Assembly (NCBI GenBank): GCA_033398695.1
Contig: CM065805.1
Coordinates: 76,600,762 to 76,664,761, forward strand
Length of the DNA: 64,000 nt
Origin: Orobanche coerulescens
Taxonomy: Eukaryota > Streptophyta > Magnoliopsida > Lamiales > Orobanchaceae
Direction of reading: 5' to 3'
Shown here: positions 21,748-33,942 of the stretch, piece after piece
Layout of the letters: the number at the start of each line of letters is the position of its first letter
How positions within the stretch are numbered: position 1 is the stretch's first letter
Program-made: the position numbers and the translations under genes
The notes under the pieces: generated by a model
What the model was told of the DNA's origin: nothing
What the model saw: the letters and a program-made list of their open reading frames with translations, nothing else
The model's database searches: none

Positions 21748-24718
21748 TGTAACACCCCCAAAACCCATTGGGTCATTACAGTGCCGTGGACCCCACGCCA
21801 GGAGATCCACCAGGTGAACACGACCAAAAATACAACTAACTGACCAAAAGGGGAATATCAGTCCCTTCTATGACATCCGACATAATATTCCGTTATGGAA
21901 TTTCAACAACAAGCATGGGCCTACATGGCCAAAATAAAAATACAACAACATCCACAAGCCTCGCTCGGATAATACAACAATGACCACAACTGAACAAAAC
22001 TGGAGTACTCCAAACTGACGATTAACATGAACACCAAAACATCTCGGACTAGTATCGCTCGAATGCCTCGTCTCCATCTTCATGCCCCTGTGTCTCAACT
22101 CTCTCCTCGGAAGCACCTAAAACATGTAAACTTGTTCTGCCCCCACAGGGTCAGTCATCCAGATAATGAATATCAAATACATGTACAACATGATATGCAT
22201 CCACAGGCAAAATAAAATGGTACAACAATGGTAATATGAGATGCTCACAAACCAAAGTAAGAATCGAGCATTCGTGAAACACTGCCCGCGGCATACGATC
22301 GGTACCTGCTCAACAAGTTAGAACACAAGTGCCCAACGGCGAATCATCAATATAGAACACAACCATGAACTATCAAAATGTAAACCAAACAAGAACTGGA
22401 ATAAATACGAATCACTATGCCCGAAGACTCCAACGGAAAAACCAGTATATCACATGGCCTGAAAGCCACTCAGCCGAAGCTGCCAAAATATCACAATCAC
22501 CTGAAAGCCACTCAGCCGAAGCTGTCAATCATCACAATGGCCCGAAGCCAAAATAGCCCGAAAGATGTATCATCTGAGGGCCGAAGCCACGGCACGAAGC
22601 CGTATCACAATGAGGGCCGAAGCCACGGCACGAATCCGTATCACAATGAGGGTCGTCCAATGGCCCTGACCTACTGAATTGCAGGTGCTGGGAACCCAAC
22701 CGCGAAGGTTCAAGCCCCAGACTTACCCACGAGCACTAGCCGATACTAGCCTCCAAAACACAATTAATCACAAATGGAAATGATCCCAAGATTACCGAAT
22801 TCAAAAGAATAATAGTGTGCTGCCTAGAGTCGGCCTGTACGACAACAATAACTCATGTATGGGCACCGTCCTCGGCGGTCTCAATTCAAATACCTCGACT
22901 GCCTTAGGAATGGCCAATCGAATAAACAATGATACAACTGATGGAATTTATCTTCAACAATCCCAATTCAATACGTCGATTACCTTAGAATAGTCAATCG
23001 ATAAACAACGACACAACGGATGGGAATTATCTTCGATAATCCCAATTCAATATGTCGATTACCTTAGAATGGTTAATCGATAATCAACGACACAACGGAT
23101 GGGAATTATCTTCGATAATCTCAATTCAGTACGTCAATTACCTTAGAATGGTCAATCGATAACAACGACACAATGGATGGGAATTACCTTCGATAATCCA
23201 ATTCAATACCTCGATTGCCTTAGAATTGCCAATCGATAATAATGAAATGATTAGAACATATGTCCCGGTGCCTTTAATCGGTTACCGATGATGGAGATGA
23301 TAATCGAACACGTCAATGCCTTCACTCGGCCAATCACAGCATCAATAGCAAAATACCAATATCAATAACAATGATCATAACAATGTCTTAAACCGACATC
23401 AATATCAACAACAACAACAACCGATACATCGATACCGCGAACCGGTTATCGACAAAAACATCAACAACGAGTATCTCAAAGCCCTGAACGGCTTTCACCG
23501 AACAACAATAACATTTGGCATAATTTGCCGAAGGGTATCGTATCAAACAATCCCCTGATATCAACAAAATCATAGAGAGACTAAGTGTCGAAATGATACA
23601 ACACATTCATACACATACATGATAACATTAATCTCATTGACTAGTACAAGTATAAAACTTGCCTCAAACCGAAGGCGAGAAACTCCTTCCACGATCAACT
23701 TCCTTCCACGAAACGACGAACGGCATCCTCCAATGATCACAAGTACTCGAACAACCTTGAATGAAATACAATTCATTCAATAACATCATGTTCTTCATCA
23801 CAAGTTATAAAAACTCATCAAGAATCATGATATACTCCAACAATCAATCGATACCCGAAGAAAACAACATCATCATCATACTCGGAAATCACTTGAAGAA
23901 CAAGAGATTAAGAGAACTTACCAATGAAGAACAAGAAGGACTCTTCCAACAACAAAGAAGCACCAACAAGCTTCCAACTTCAAGCTCCAAATCAAGTTAT
24001 GATGATAAAACACATGTTGGAAGAGGCTAAATATCAAGAACATGTCCAGAAGGACAATTCTAGGGAGAGAAAAATGATTTTGGTTCGTGAAGAAATGAAA
24101 TACGAACCAATTTATAATCTGACAAACACATTATGTATGCTATACAACAAGCATAACGTATGTAAGGACAATTACGTACGCTATATCAATAACTTAGCGT
24201 ACGTAATGCTAGTCCAGAACCGCCAGACCAACAATACGAAGACCTTAACGTACGTAAAGAGCCACACTTTATGTATGTTAACAAGCTGCATGGATAACGT
24301 ACGTAAGGAGCACACCCTAATGTACGTAAGGATCCGTTGACTGCAATAGTGAGATCTGACCGAAAGATTCCCAGCCCTGCCAGCCGAAAGTTGACTCCGA
24401 GGAAGGTTCCTACAACCGAACACCCATTATGTACGTAAACCTCCAGGCTTAACGTACGTAATCGCGACGCACTAGCGTACGTAATGCTACACATGTAGCG
24501 TACGCTATGGCTATAAACTTAGCCAAAATTCCAAACTCACCAAGCAACATCCAAACGACGAAACCAAACCGACGACAAGTAAAAATATTTCGATCCCGAA
24601 ATATCCTAATACAATATACATTATATCAGTCCAAAACAGCAACACTTGTACAATTCCAAATAAATACGTACAACTCAATAGTGAAACGGAAAAAAAAAAT
24701 TTACCCCCGGATATTACA
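21748..24718 (-). repeat. TE5 LTR 2 (middle, shared)
   Basis: 2971 bp with the same ends as LTR1. It is shorter because the stretch equivalent to about 17770-18328 of LTR1 is missing (junction near 23785). It has more copies of the roughly 75-bp unit (22890-23230) but fewer of the ccgaagccacgg unit (22575-22650). The promoter cluster is at 24110-24515. Confidence 0.9.
24108..24515 (-). promoter_or_regulatory. TE5 LTR2 promoter: ACGTACGT palindromes plus TATA
   Basis: Same layout as in LTR1. Several palindromes are intact here where LTR1 has tatgta or similar C-to-T type changes, and the reverse also occurs. Confidence 0.6.
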
Positions 24719-25439
24719 TACTACCCCCATAAAAAGAGTTTCGTCCCCGAAACTCAGGGTGCACAACTCGAAGTATGAACTATCCATTAGGATCTGAAAA
24801 CAACATCTCCAGGAGTACTCCTCAATACGAACAACTCCGTCTATGTAACTGGGCCAACCTCTAGGGTCCCAGCGTCTCCTTTGCCCGACCATGGCAAAAA
24901 TCGAGTGATAAAAACACTCAACAAAGTGCGGGATCAGTCGAATCATGATTCCTACGCCAGAGGTCAGCCAGAAAGTCATACCACCCGCATGACTCGTAAC
25001 ACCGGCGTACACACCCCGCGGGAGCCGCCCATTGTACATGTCTACAGTCATCGGTGTACACTTCCCCGTTCTCGTCGGCATCGGACGCACATTCAAACAA
25101 TGACCCATGCCACAAAAGGAAAATAACAACGCACATATAGTCCTCGGGACCATACCAATCGCACGCCCATGTCCTCACGACATGGCGTCTCGAATCGCAA
25201 TGAGCAATTACCCATATTATCACAAAAATCTCGCGTACAATACCAAAAGGAAAGAAAAACACATCACACGACCTCAAATCTCAACATTATCAAATATTAT
25301 CGTTACAAGATAGACCAACAACAAATGGTTCACAACCACAACACTACAATACAGACTGAGTCAAGCATCAATCTGATAACAAGGAAAATACAAATCAAGG
25401 TTACATCTCAAATCTACCCAAAATCAACATCCTCCAGAT
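24719..25439 (-). other. TE5 copy 2 3' untranslated region, PPT and stem-loop
   Basis: Near-identical to 19253-19949. The purine tract (complement of 24722-24730) and the inverted repeat AGTTTCGGGGACGAAACT (complement of 24737-24754) are conserved. No pol remains are seen. Confidence 0.7.
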
Positions 25440-26508
25440 CATCGATCTCCTCGATCTCACCGACTCGAGGAAAACCCAAACCTGAACTCGTTGCTCCTCC
25501 TCGGCTATCCTTTCCTCTGGCTCCAGAAGCCTAATAGGACCCCTTGGATGAAGTACGGACTGGAGTAACAAAATCTCTCAAGGCCTGTGAGCTCTCTCGA
25601 GACCTACTGGCACTAGAACTCCTGCAGTATTTCTGAAGGTGTCCCTGCCTCCCACACAGAAAACAAACAATAGCTGGCATAGTACAACGAGTACTGACAT
25701 GCCCCGCTGAATCACAGTTAAAACAAACAACAGTCGAACTCGTTGCCTGAGAAGAAGATGCTTTCCCAGCACGAAGATGACTAGAAGACGACCTCTTGGA
25801 CGTCGGAGTCCGATGTCCCTCTGAACGAACCAGCATCCTAGTCCTCTCACCAGAAGAAACTGGAGGGTCCTTTCGAGCAAGCTCCTTGATCAAAAGCTCT
25901 GCTCCAAGAGCCTTCTCAATGAATTCACCAAGTGAGTTGCAATTATGGTTGAACAACTGCATCCTAAACTGTGGGTTTGGCCTCTTGCTAAAATACTTGA
26001 TCTTATCTGCCTCAGTACAGATAATAGAAGAAGCAAACTGAAGAAGTCCTTGAAGCTTCTCAGCAATAACAATAACACCCTCGTCCTCGATGGATTTGGG
26101 GTTCAAAACCTCTGACAGCTTGGCTTCACGGAGTAGAGCCGGATAATACCTCTTTAACCTGAGAGCCTTGAACTCGCCCCAAACACAGTCACGTTTGGTG
26201 GGATTCACAGAAAGCCACCAAGAGTAAGCGCCCTTACTCAAGTAGTAAGCCACTACTGTCACCTTACTCTCTTTCGGACACTGAACCATGTCGAAGAGTT
26301 TATCAAAATGTTCAAGCCAATGAACAATGTCAGCTGGTTCCGACGAACCCTCAAAAGTAGGCGGCCTCTGACAAGAGATATCGCCGACTATCTGACTCAC
26401 TCTCCCGGCCTGTCCATAAAAAGGCACCTGGGATCCCTCTGCGGTGGACCACGAACTGCTAAGGTCTGCATGGTTTCCATTATCTGCGTCATTTGAGTCA
26501 TCTGGCCC
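25440..26508 (-). pseudogene. TE5 copy 2 gag, C-terminal part
   Basis: The continuation of gag after the TE6 insertion: capsid (IVHWLEHFDKLFDMVQCPKES ... AYSWWLSVNPTKRD) and both CCHC knuckles. An in-frame TAG at 25531-25533 replaces the CAG of copy 1. The N-terminal part lies beyond TE6 at 38656-38871. The 339-residue open frame beginning at 26550 starts in TE6 sequence and is therefore a chance fusion. Confidence 0.88.
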
Positions 26509-26513
26509 ATCAT

Positions 26514-28447
26514 TGTAATATCCGCATTTTTCTTTCCCTTGTATTTTCATTTCCGGCGTATTTTTTTCGATTGTAGTGACCCTCGTGTATCTTTCAGTGT
26601 ATCTTTCCTGTCATCTATTGATCTAATTCTTGTTATTGTTGTGCGGAACCACCGTTTTGGGGTTTCCGTACTTCCATTTCGTGTTATTGGTTCCCAAATA
26701 TCGATTCCTATTGCTTTTATTCTATTCCCGGGTCATTTTTCTTCATTTTAGGACCCAAGGGGGGTGTGGGCCGCGACACACACATTTTCTAGTTTTTGGC
26801 CGAGCGGCCTGTACTGTGTGCCGCGGCACATGCCTACGGGGCCGCAGCACACTGCCGAGTCAGTGCCGCGGCACACCCGTCCGGGCCGCGGCACACTCGT
26901 GTTGCATCTTCGGCCAAACCCGTTTGTACCTTGTGCCGCGGCACACTGCCGAGCCCTGGGAGCAATTTTGGGGCCTGCGCCGCGGCACACTACAGCTGGG
27001 CCGCGGCACACAATGCAGTCAACCCTATAATTGCGTTTTTTTGAGCGAGAACAGCTCATTTCTTCCTTCTTCTTCCACTTACGCGAGAGAGAGAGCTTGA
27101 GGAGAGAACTCTTCATCATCAATCACTTGAGTATTCATTTTTCATCATTTTCATTCGGTTGTGAAGCCCGGATAGTCAATCTAACGCGTGTTCTACGGAT
27201 CAAAGTGCTTAGATCTTCAAAGGTAATATCTCTTAAAACCCTACTTTTGGATAATTTGGGGGTTTTGGGATTTTCGTCCGATTCTTTCCGTTTTGTTGGT
27301 GGATCCATGATGAATATGATTAATCTTGTTGGTATTCTTAGTTTCCCTACGGATTCATGGTATATTTCTTGGTTTTTATGGAATCGAGAGGGTTTGGTTG
27401 TGGTCCTCCCTCGTTGTTGTTTATATACGAATATACATGAATCGTAGGCGGGTTTTCGAGTGTATTCCATTTCCGTATTCGTCTAGAGTTGGTTGTTATT
27501 ATATTCTTCGAATTGTTAGGTTTGATTCCGTTGGTTCCTAGCATTCATCGGTGATTTTCCTTCCATTCGTTGCGTCGTCAATTCTTCAAGGCAAGTAATT
27601 CTTGGAAACCTTTATGCTTAACGTGAAATGGTAATGTATATTGTGTGTGCTTTACTCACCTCGGGAGGGTCCGACGGGGCCTCGAGGGAATCTATCGCTT
27701 CGTCCTGGATTCATGAGTTTGTTTGGCTAGCCAGCTCGGGAGGGTCCTTAAAGGCCTCGAGTGGGATTCGTGGCTTCGTCCCGATCCTAGGTGACGTGTG
27801 GTGCTTGATTTGTTTTATGAATGTGGCCAGCTCGGGAGGGTCCTTAGAGGCCTCGAGTAGGATTCGTGGCTTCGTCCCAGTCCTAGGCAAATTAATTGTG
27901 ACTGTTTGTTTCCGGAAAAGACATGTCTGGTTTTGGTTTTTGAAATGATATTGGTGCATGTACTATGAAATGTGTAAGCGATTGGTTTGCCATGATTACT
28001 TGTACTAGCGTAATTGCTAACCCCTCTGGGGACCTGTTGTGGGGAAATTCTTGTTATGGATTTCAGGTTATGATCATCCGGACGAGCGAGCGCTGGGACA
28101 GTACGAGGATGTTGGCCAGGGTCGTTGACATGTGCATTTGGGTCTACTTATTTCTTTTGTCCATTTCGATATGGTTGTTTCCCATATTTATAAACTGGTA
28201 GATTGTACTCGCGAGTACTTAGGATTTTCATTTCAAACTCTGTTTTGTATTGTTTTAAATTGTTACATTGCTAGTTGATGCTTATTCGCCGGTTGCTCCG
28301 GGCGTATTTTTATTGTTGTATCGCTATATGTGTGTCCTCGTCAACCGAGATGGTTGGTCGAGTGGTGGTTTCTTGTTGTAGCCTGGTGGGTCCCATGTAG
28401 GGGTCCACGGCGCTGTAATATACTCTGAATATCTCGGGGCTGTTACA
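26514..28447 (+). repeat. TE6 5' LTR
   Basis: 1934 bp, almost identical to 36719-38650. It holds a GTGCCGCGGCAC palindrome array (26770-27012), a TATA-like ccctataattg (27023-27033), a GA-rich transcript start region, and tandem cctcgagtgggattcgtggc units (27660-27890). All ORFs in it are mirrored in the other LTR and look non-coding. Confidence 0.92.
26770..27033 (+). promoter_or_regulatory. TE6 5' LTR promoter: GTGCCGCGGCAC palindromes plus TATA
   Basis: About eight copies of TGTGCCGCGGCACA or half-variants (GGGCCGCGGCACAC) lie over 245 bp and end 11 bp before the TATA-like box. The copies are CpG- and SacII-site rich. Confidence 0.7.
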
Positions 28448-28451
28448 GAAA

Positions 28452-28463
28452 TGGTATCAGAGC
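28452..28463 (+). other. TE6 primer-binding site
   Basis: TGGTATCAGAGC, five bases after the LTR end; initiator tRNA-Met type, extended by tctaggt. Confidence 0.93.
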
Positions 28464-28684
28464 TCTAGGTTTATGGATACCTAGGCTTGTTTGTTATTTG
28501 GGTCTAGTCGTGTTTTGTTTTGCATATTGTCACACCGCTGCCAGCATCTCGGTACTTCCAGTGCTCGTAAGTTTTCTTATTTGGATTTTCTGTTTCTTGC
28601 ATTGTATTTTCACTTCTTGAATCGTGGTTGCTTTTTCCTCCTTTACTCATTATCGATATACCTCTGTTACCTCTTAACACCAGT

Positions 28685-29739
28685 ATGGATGCCGGAGGAA
28701 ACCGTGGTCGTGGTCGTGGACGTGGTCGTAGATGCGACCGAGGACGTGGGGCAGTCGGTAGGGCGGCCACGTCGCATTCTTCGGGAGTCGGCAGTACCGG
28801 TGACCGTCACAGTCATGCTTCTTCTCAGGAGCACGCCGATCTTGGTATTGCGGCTATTATGCAGCAAATGGTTAACAGATGGCGGCGATAGCTCAGGTGG
28901 TCCAGAATCCGGATCCGACCCATGCTAATCGGGGAGGAGCGGATCGCTGGCTTCAGGATGTCATCAAGATGCATCCTCCTCAGTTCTCGGGAGCTTCGGA
29001 CCTGATCGGCTGGGAGGGATGGATCAAGGAGATATCTAAAGTCTTCGTTTCCACCAACTATCCCGAGGATCGTAAGGTCCCTATTGCCCAATACTTTCTC
29101 ACTGGGGATGCTACGGATTGGTGGGAGGCCGTTGGGCCCAAAGACCATGTTGCTTCGTGGGCCGAATTTCAGGAATTGATGGAGACCGAATATTGTCTGT
29201 GGCCGGTCAGACAGGCTCGAGTGCATGCTTTCTATGATGCTCAACCATGGGATATTCCCGTATCCCAAGCTATTGCCGATTTTAACAAGGAGTTGGGCTA
29301 TGTGAAGACCCAAGTTGTCGAAGAGAGCGACAAAATTTTCCATTTTTCCAGGAGGATGAAACTGTCCATTCGGGACTATATGTCTGGGCTCGTTTGTACT
29401 ACTTTGAAGGATTATCAGAGTCGAGCTCTTGCTTATGATATGTCGGTGATGTCTAGTGCGGCGGTCCGAGAGAGTAAGAAGCAGAAATCCGCTGGGAATT
29501 TCTCGGGTTACAAGGGTGGAAGTCAGCAGAAATCTCAACCTACAAATATTTCTACGGGTGGTTCGGCTCGTTTCTCTGGGAGTTTCCGAAGTGCCGCCGG
29601 AACCTTCGTCCGGGACCCCAGGTGCTTTAACTATGGCAAGCCAGGCCACGTGAACCCGGATTGTCCTCGTCCACCTTTGACTTGTCATACTTGTGGTCAG
29701 TCGGGCCACAAGGCTTCTTTTTGCGAGAAGCTCAGATAG
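28685..29739 (+). pseudogene. TE6 gag
   Basis: It starts MDAGGNRGRGRGRG, a Gly/Arg-rich N-terminus. A frame change near 28870 leads into the capsid part (MHPPQFSGASDLIGWEGWIK ... GDATDWWEAVGPKD) and two knuckles, CFNYGKPGHVNPDC (second Cys changed to Tyr) and CHTCGQSGHKASFC. The TAG at 29737-29739 interrupts the frame, which continues openly into protease. Confidence 0.88.
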
Positions 29740-30583
29740 TTTCGCGGCGCCCGTTCTTCTCACCCAGCACCTATGGAGCCTAGTGTGAACCAGGGCTCAT
29801 TTGCTCCGCCGCCACTGCCGAGTGCCGGCCGAGGTAGGGGTCAGCCCGCTAGGAGAGGAGCTTCCAGTGTCGGCTCTGCCCAGCCGCGTATCTATGAGAT
29901 GAGGAGGGCCAGTGATCCAGCAGCTACTGTGGCGACAGGTACCGTTCGTATCTATTCCCATCCTGTGAGTGTGATTTTTGATTCGGGTGCTACGCATTCA
30001 TTCATTTCTCTAGAGTGTGTACGCCGTTTGAGTCTCGACTGCTTGTCACCTTGTCAGCCTTTCATCGTTAAACTTCCTAGCGGTGATAGAATTATCGGTG
30101 ATCGGGAAGTCCGGGACTGTTCTGTGTTTATTTGTGAGAGGGCTTGGCTCTCTAATCTTATTGTTGTGGGTATTGAGGGTGAGGATTTGATTCTCGGGGA
30201 TGATTGGCTCGAGTGGCATGGTGCAATCATGAACTATCGCACGAGGATCATCACTATGTTAGCCGAAGACGGCACCGAGCACTCTTTCGCGGGACGAAAG
30301 AGGGGAAACCAGAAGTTAGTTATTAACGCCTTGAAGGCGATTAGACTCTTGCGAAAGGGGTGTATTGGTTATTGGTGCTATGCCTTGAAGGCGGAGGATG
30401 GTGGAGTCGAGCTTTCGTCGATTCCAGTTGTTAGTGAGTTTCCTGATGTGTTTCCTGATGAGTTGTCAGGATTGCCACCGGATCGTGAGGTTGAGTTTGC
30501 TATAGAGTTAGAGCTGAGCGCGGATCTTATTTCGAAGGCACCGTATCGCATGGCACCTTCAGAAATGGCCGAGTTGAAGAAGC
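29740..30583 (+). pseudogene. TE6 protease and start of reverse transcriptase
   Basis: After a proline/glycine linker the frame shows the retropepsin motif VIFDSGATHSFIS (near residue 70 from 29773) and LGDDWL, then the RT lead-in FPDVFPDELSGLPPDREVEF and [16 protein letters not shown]. It stops artificially at the TE7 insertion; sequence and frame resume at 33943. Confidence 0.9.
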
Positions 30584-32239
30584 TGTAACACCCCCAGAAT
30601 TCGACCGGGAATGTCACACGCCGTAGACCCTTATCACAAGAATCCACCAGGCTAAACTCCAAAAGACCACTCAAAGATTGACCGACCGGGGTCAAAATTT
30701 AATACAAAGCAGACCGACAAGGTCATAAACCAATTCATAAACTAACGACATTCATATTACAATGACAACAATAAACTTGAACACAGAAAAGAATGACAAC
30801 TCAATTTAATAAATGATAATTACACCCATGCAAGGGTGAATACTCGAACGACAGAGAAATACCGACCAAAATGATACAAAAGAAAAGACTCGACTGTGTG
30901 ATTAGCATCGCTGCCTTCCATCTCCTTCCAAGCCAATCCCGTGATCGCTCCCGAGCCGCCAAAACTCGAGCTCATAACAGCACCCACCCCGAAAACTCGG
31001 GTTAGCAACCGGAATTTTGCTAGTGCAAGTACATAATATACAAGATATACGAACAAGAATAACACAAAATTCAACCGCCGTGAAGCCTTAACACAAACCA
31101 TACATTCCCACAACAAGATAGACAATACTTCGCATACGCGAGGTGAAAGGTAATCACATAGTCATATTCTCCTTATGGAAAATAACGTTCAAGAAACTTT
31201 AGACGAGCCCAAGGAGTCAGGAAGATCCCTTTTGCAAAGGAAAAGTATTTTGATAAGATAGTTTGCAAACATTATTATTGACTCGGGCCGTTAAGGGGTT
31301 TTTAAAATCGAATGGGAATACTTTTGGAAATAATTTCAAAAACTCTCGGGTCCTTGACCCAACGTATGGAAAACGATTACACAAAAACCAAATCAACTTA
31401 TTTGGGGTTCTCGAACCAATTTATAGAACACCGTCACAAACGAAATCATCACAACATCTCACAGGGTTCTCAACCCATTCCAAATAACATCATCACGAAA
31501 TCAATCATCTCAACATTCCACAGGGTCCTCGACCCAAAACACAGAATAGCACCACAATACAATCAAAGGTACAAAACTCTCATTCGACATATCCTGCTCA
31601 AGACCCCGACATTAACCCTCGGAGATTTCGTCAAACCTCCGTGGTTAACTAACCCTGATACCAACGCTTTAAAAACAATTTGAAACAAGCTTTCAAAAAC
31701 ATGAATTGCGGTCTGTAACAAGACAAATATTAAAAAGTGAGTTGAAAGAATTTGAGATACGAACATCGTTCGGTAACGGGGTCTTAGCTATCACTCGAAT
31801 ATCCGTAACAAATAAGCCTGCCAGGCGCCTCCACTGCACACCTGTGTACCGGCGTTCACTCCACTATGCCGGCCGCTCCTTGAACATGTCACCGCACCGG
31901 CGTCACTCCCGCAAGAGCCGCCCCTTGCACGCGCATTAGGTGACACCGGCGTTCACCACCCATATGGAGCCGCACATTGCAGCGTACACCAGGCGGGAGT
32001 ACACCGCCCCGCCCTCAGAGGTTCCCGGATATGACGTTTCTCACAACAAGTATCCACATTGTTCAAACATCAAGCACACGGACAATTGTCACAACAATTT
32101 TCAACTCGGTACATCAAGTCACACAATTTCTCCGCCAGTCCATATCCACACAAATAAACAATAACACGCACGTTATCAATCAAACTCAATCAACACCGCA
32201 CATATATCTCTATGTTGCGACTCAACCGAATATATACAC

Positions 32240-32275
<36 letters not shown>

Positions 32276-32435
32276 CCTCACTATATAATATGAATAACTA
32301 TAGTTCGCCCATCAATCCAAGTTGAGTACGTCAACTAATGGTAGAATTCAACACTCGTCGATCACCGACATAAACATATATATTAATATACGTATATACA
32401 TACATATATTTAACATGTAACTATATATATAAACA

Positions 32436-32483
<48 letters not shown>

Positions 32484-33937
32484 CATATATATACCTCCAT
32501 ATAAACTCATACACTTCGACAACAATGATTTCACGCAGTTACAATTCGTATATCGAGGTACTTGCCTTGGTAATACGACGCGAAGGAGACGACGAAGGAA
32601 TAGGTTCCGGTCCGAACAATCCTCTCAAATCCGACCCTAACACAATAATGATATACAATCAATCTCACATCATGAACACGAAGAAATTCCTCCTAGTTCT
32701 ACCCGTTGGGACAATTCATCGGACACCAAGAGTGCATAAGGAAATGAAATCGGTCAATGGTAGAACAACGGGATTTCATCCCAATCAAAAACAAGAAAAC
32801 CAAGGGTCACGAGTATACTATCAAATCTAACAACAACATCGGTTAATTCGGATTAAAACACAAGATTACCACCAAACCCTCCCCAAAAAATCACACTAGG
32901 GTTAAAGGGGTTCTCACCTCTTGAAGATTCAAGCCCTATAATCCGAAGAACACGAGCTAGATCCACAATCCGAGCTACACGATCGAAGGAAGATGAAGAA
33001 AAACACACAATCAAAAGGGTGGATGGAGAAGAAATCCCCCTCTCAACCCTCTCTCTCGCGCACGGTGGAAGAAAAGGAGGAAATGAGCGAAACTCGCTGA
33101 AAACACCCAGTTATAGCGCTGACCGCATTGTGTGCCGCGGCTCAATGACCAGGCACGGGCCAAAAATTGCGCCCGGTGGTCGGCCGATCGCTCGTTGTGC
33201 CGCGGCTCATTCGGAGGGTGCCGCGGCTCGACTGCATGTGCCGCGGCATCACGGGATCTTGGCCGGGCACGCGTATGAGAGGTTTTAGCCGGCAGTGCCA
33301 CACGGGTGTGCCGCGGCCGGACAAGTGTGCCGCGCATCGACTCTACTGTGTGCCGCGGCTCACAAACCTTGTGCCGCGGCACGGCATGCTTGGCCAACAA
33401 TCGGGTAATGTGTGCGCGCACAATCCTTGTGCCGCGGCCCACACCCCCCTCGGGTCCCAAAAATGACGAAAAATGATCCGGAAAGAGAATAAAAGCAATA
33501 GGAATCGATATTTGGGCAACAATAACACGAAATGGAAGTACGGAACCCCAAAAAGATCTGAGGTGCACAACCAAAGTCGAACAAGGGACAAATTCCCTAA
33601 ACTTCTAGGAAATTACACAAATGGCCCAAACATCCGAAAATCACGATACAACGTCGGATTAACAATCTGAAACTCACAACATGCTCTACTCAATCATACG
33701 AACTCATGGAAGTAAGAAAATGACGAAATCGAACGGGTTTAACGAGAGACAAATACACATGAGACAAAATATAACACAAGATGAAATTACGTAAAAACAT
33801 CATCGAGACCCGTCTAAGCGGAGAAACTCCAAGAACAAAATAGGTTCAGAATTCCAAAACAGCGACAAGCGAGTTGTCGAAACGGACCTCCGCCGGAAAA
33901 ATGAAAATTACCGGAAATCGAATTTGCGGATATTACA
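30584..33937 (-). mobile_element. TE7: solo LTR inserted in TE6 pol
   Basis: 3354 bp from tgtaacaccccc to gcggatattaca, with the TSD gaagc (30579-30583, 33938-33942). Only LTR sequence is present, so LTR-LTR recombination removed the internal region. It has the same palindrome (GTGCCGCGGC, 33129-33440) as the TE6 LTR, a TATA-like box on the minus strand, and a GC-rich block with ccggcgttcac units (31815-32025). It is a diverged, longer relative of the TE6 LTR in the opposite orientation. Two (TA)n tracts occur at 32242-32274 and 32439-32477. ORFs inside are not supported. Confidence 0.9.
33109..33440 (-). promoter_or_regulatory. TE7 promoter: GTGCCGCGGC palindromes plus TATA
   Basis: At least eight GTGCCGCGG half or full palindromes lie upstream, on the minus strand, of GCGCTATAACTGG (complement of 33108-33120). 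Confidence 0.6.
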
Positions 33938-33942
33938 GAAGC

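Noticed and set aside
25531..26550. 339-residue ORF as an intact gene
   Set aside because: Its first residues come from the TE6 LTR; it is a chance fusion to the truncated TE5 gag.
26764..27122. Several overlapping ORFs with Cys/Arg/Pro/His-rich products (also 36948-37325)
   Set aside because: They are open only because the CpG-rich GTGCCGCGGCAC palindromes lack stops on both strands; they fall in LTR promoter sequence.
28825..29763. 312-residue minus-strand ORF
   Set aside because: Antisense shadow of the TE6 gag, which carries recognisable capsid and zinc-knuckle motifs on the plus strand.
33019..33574. ORFs of 89-187 residues in TE7
   Set aside because: Within a solo LTR and driven by the stop-poor palindrome array; no family similarity.
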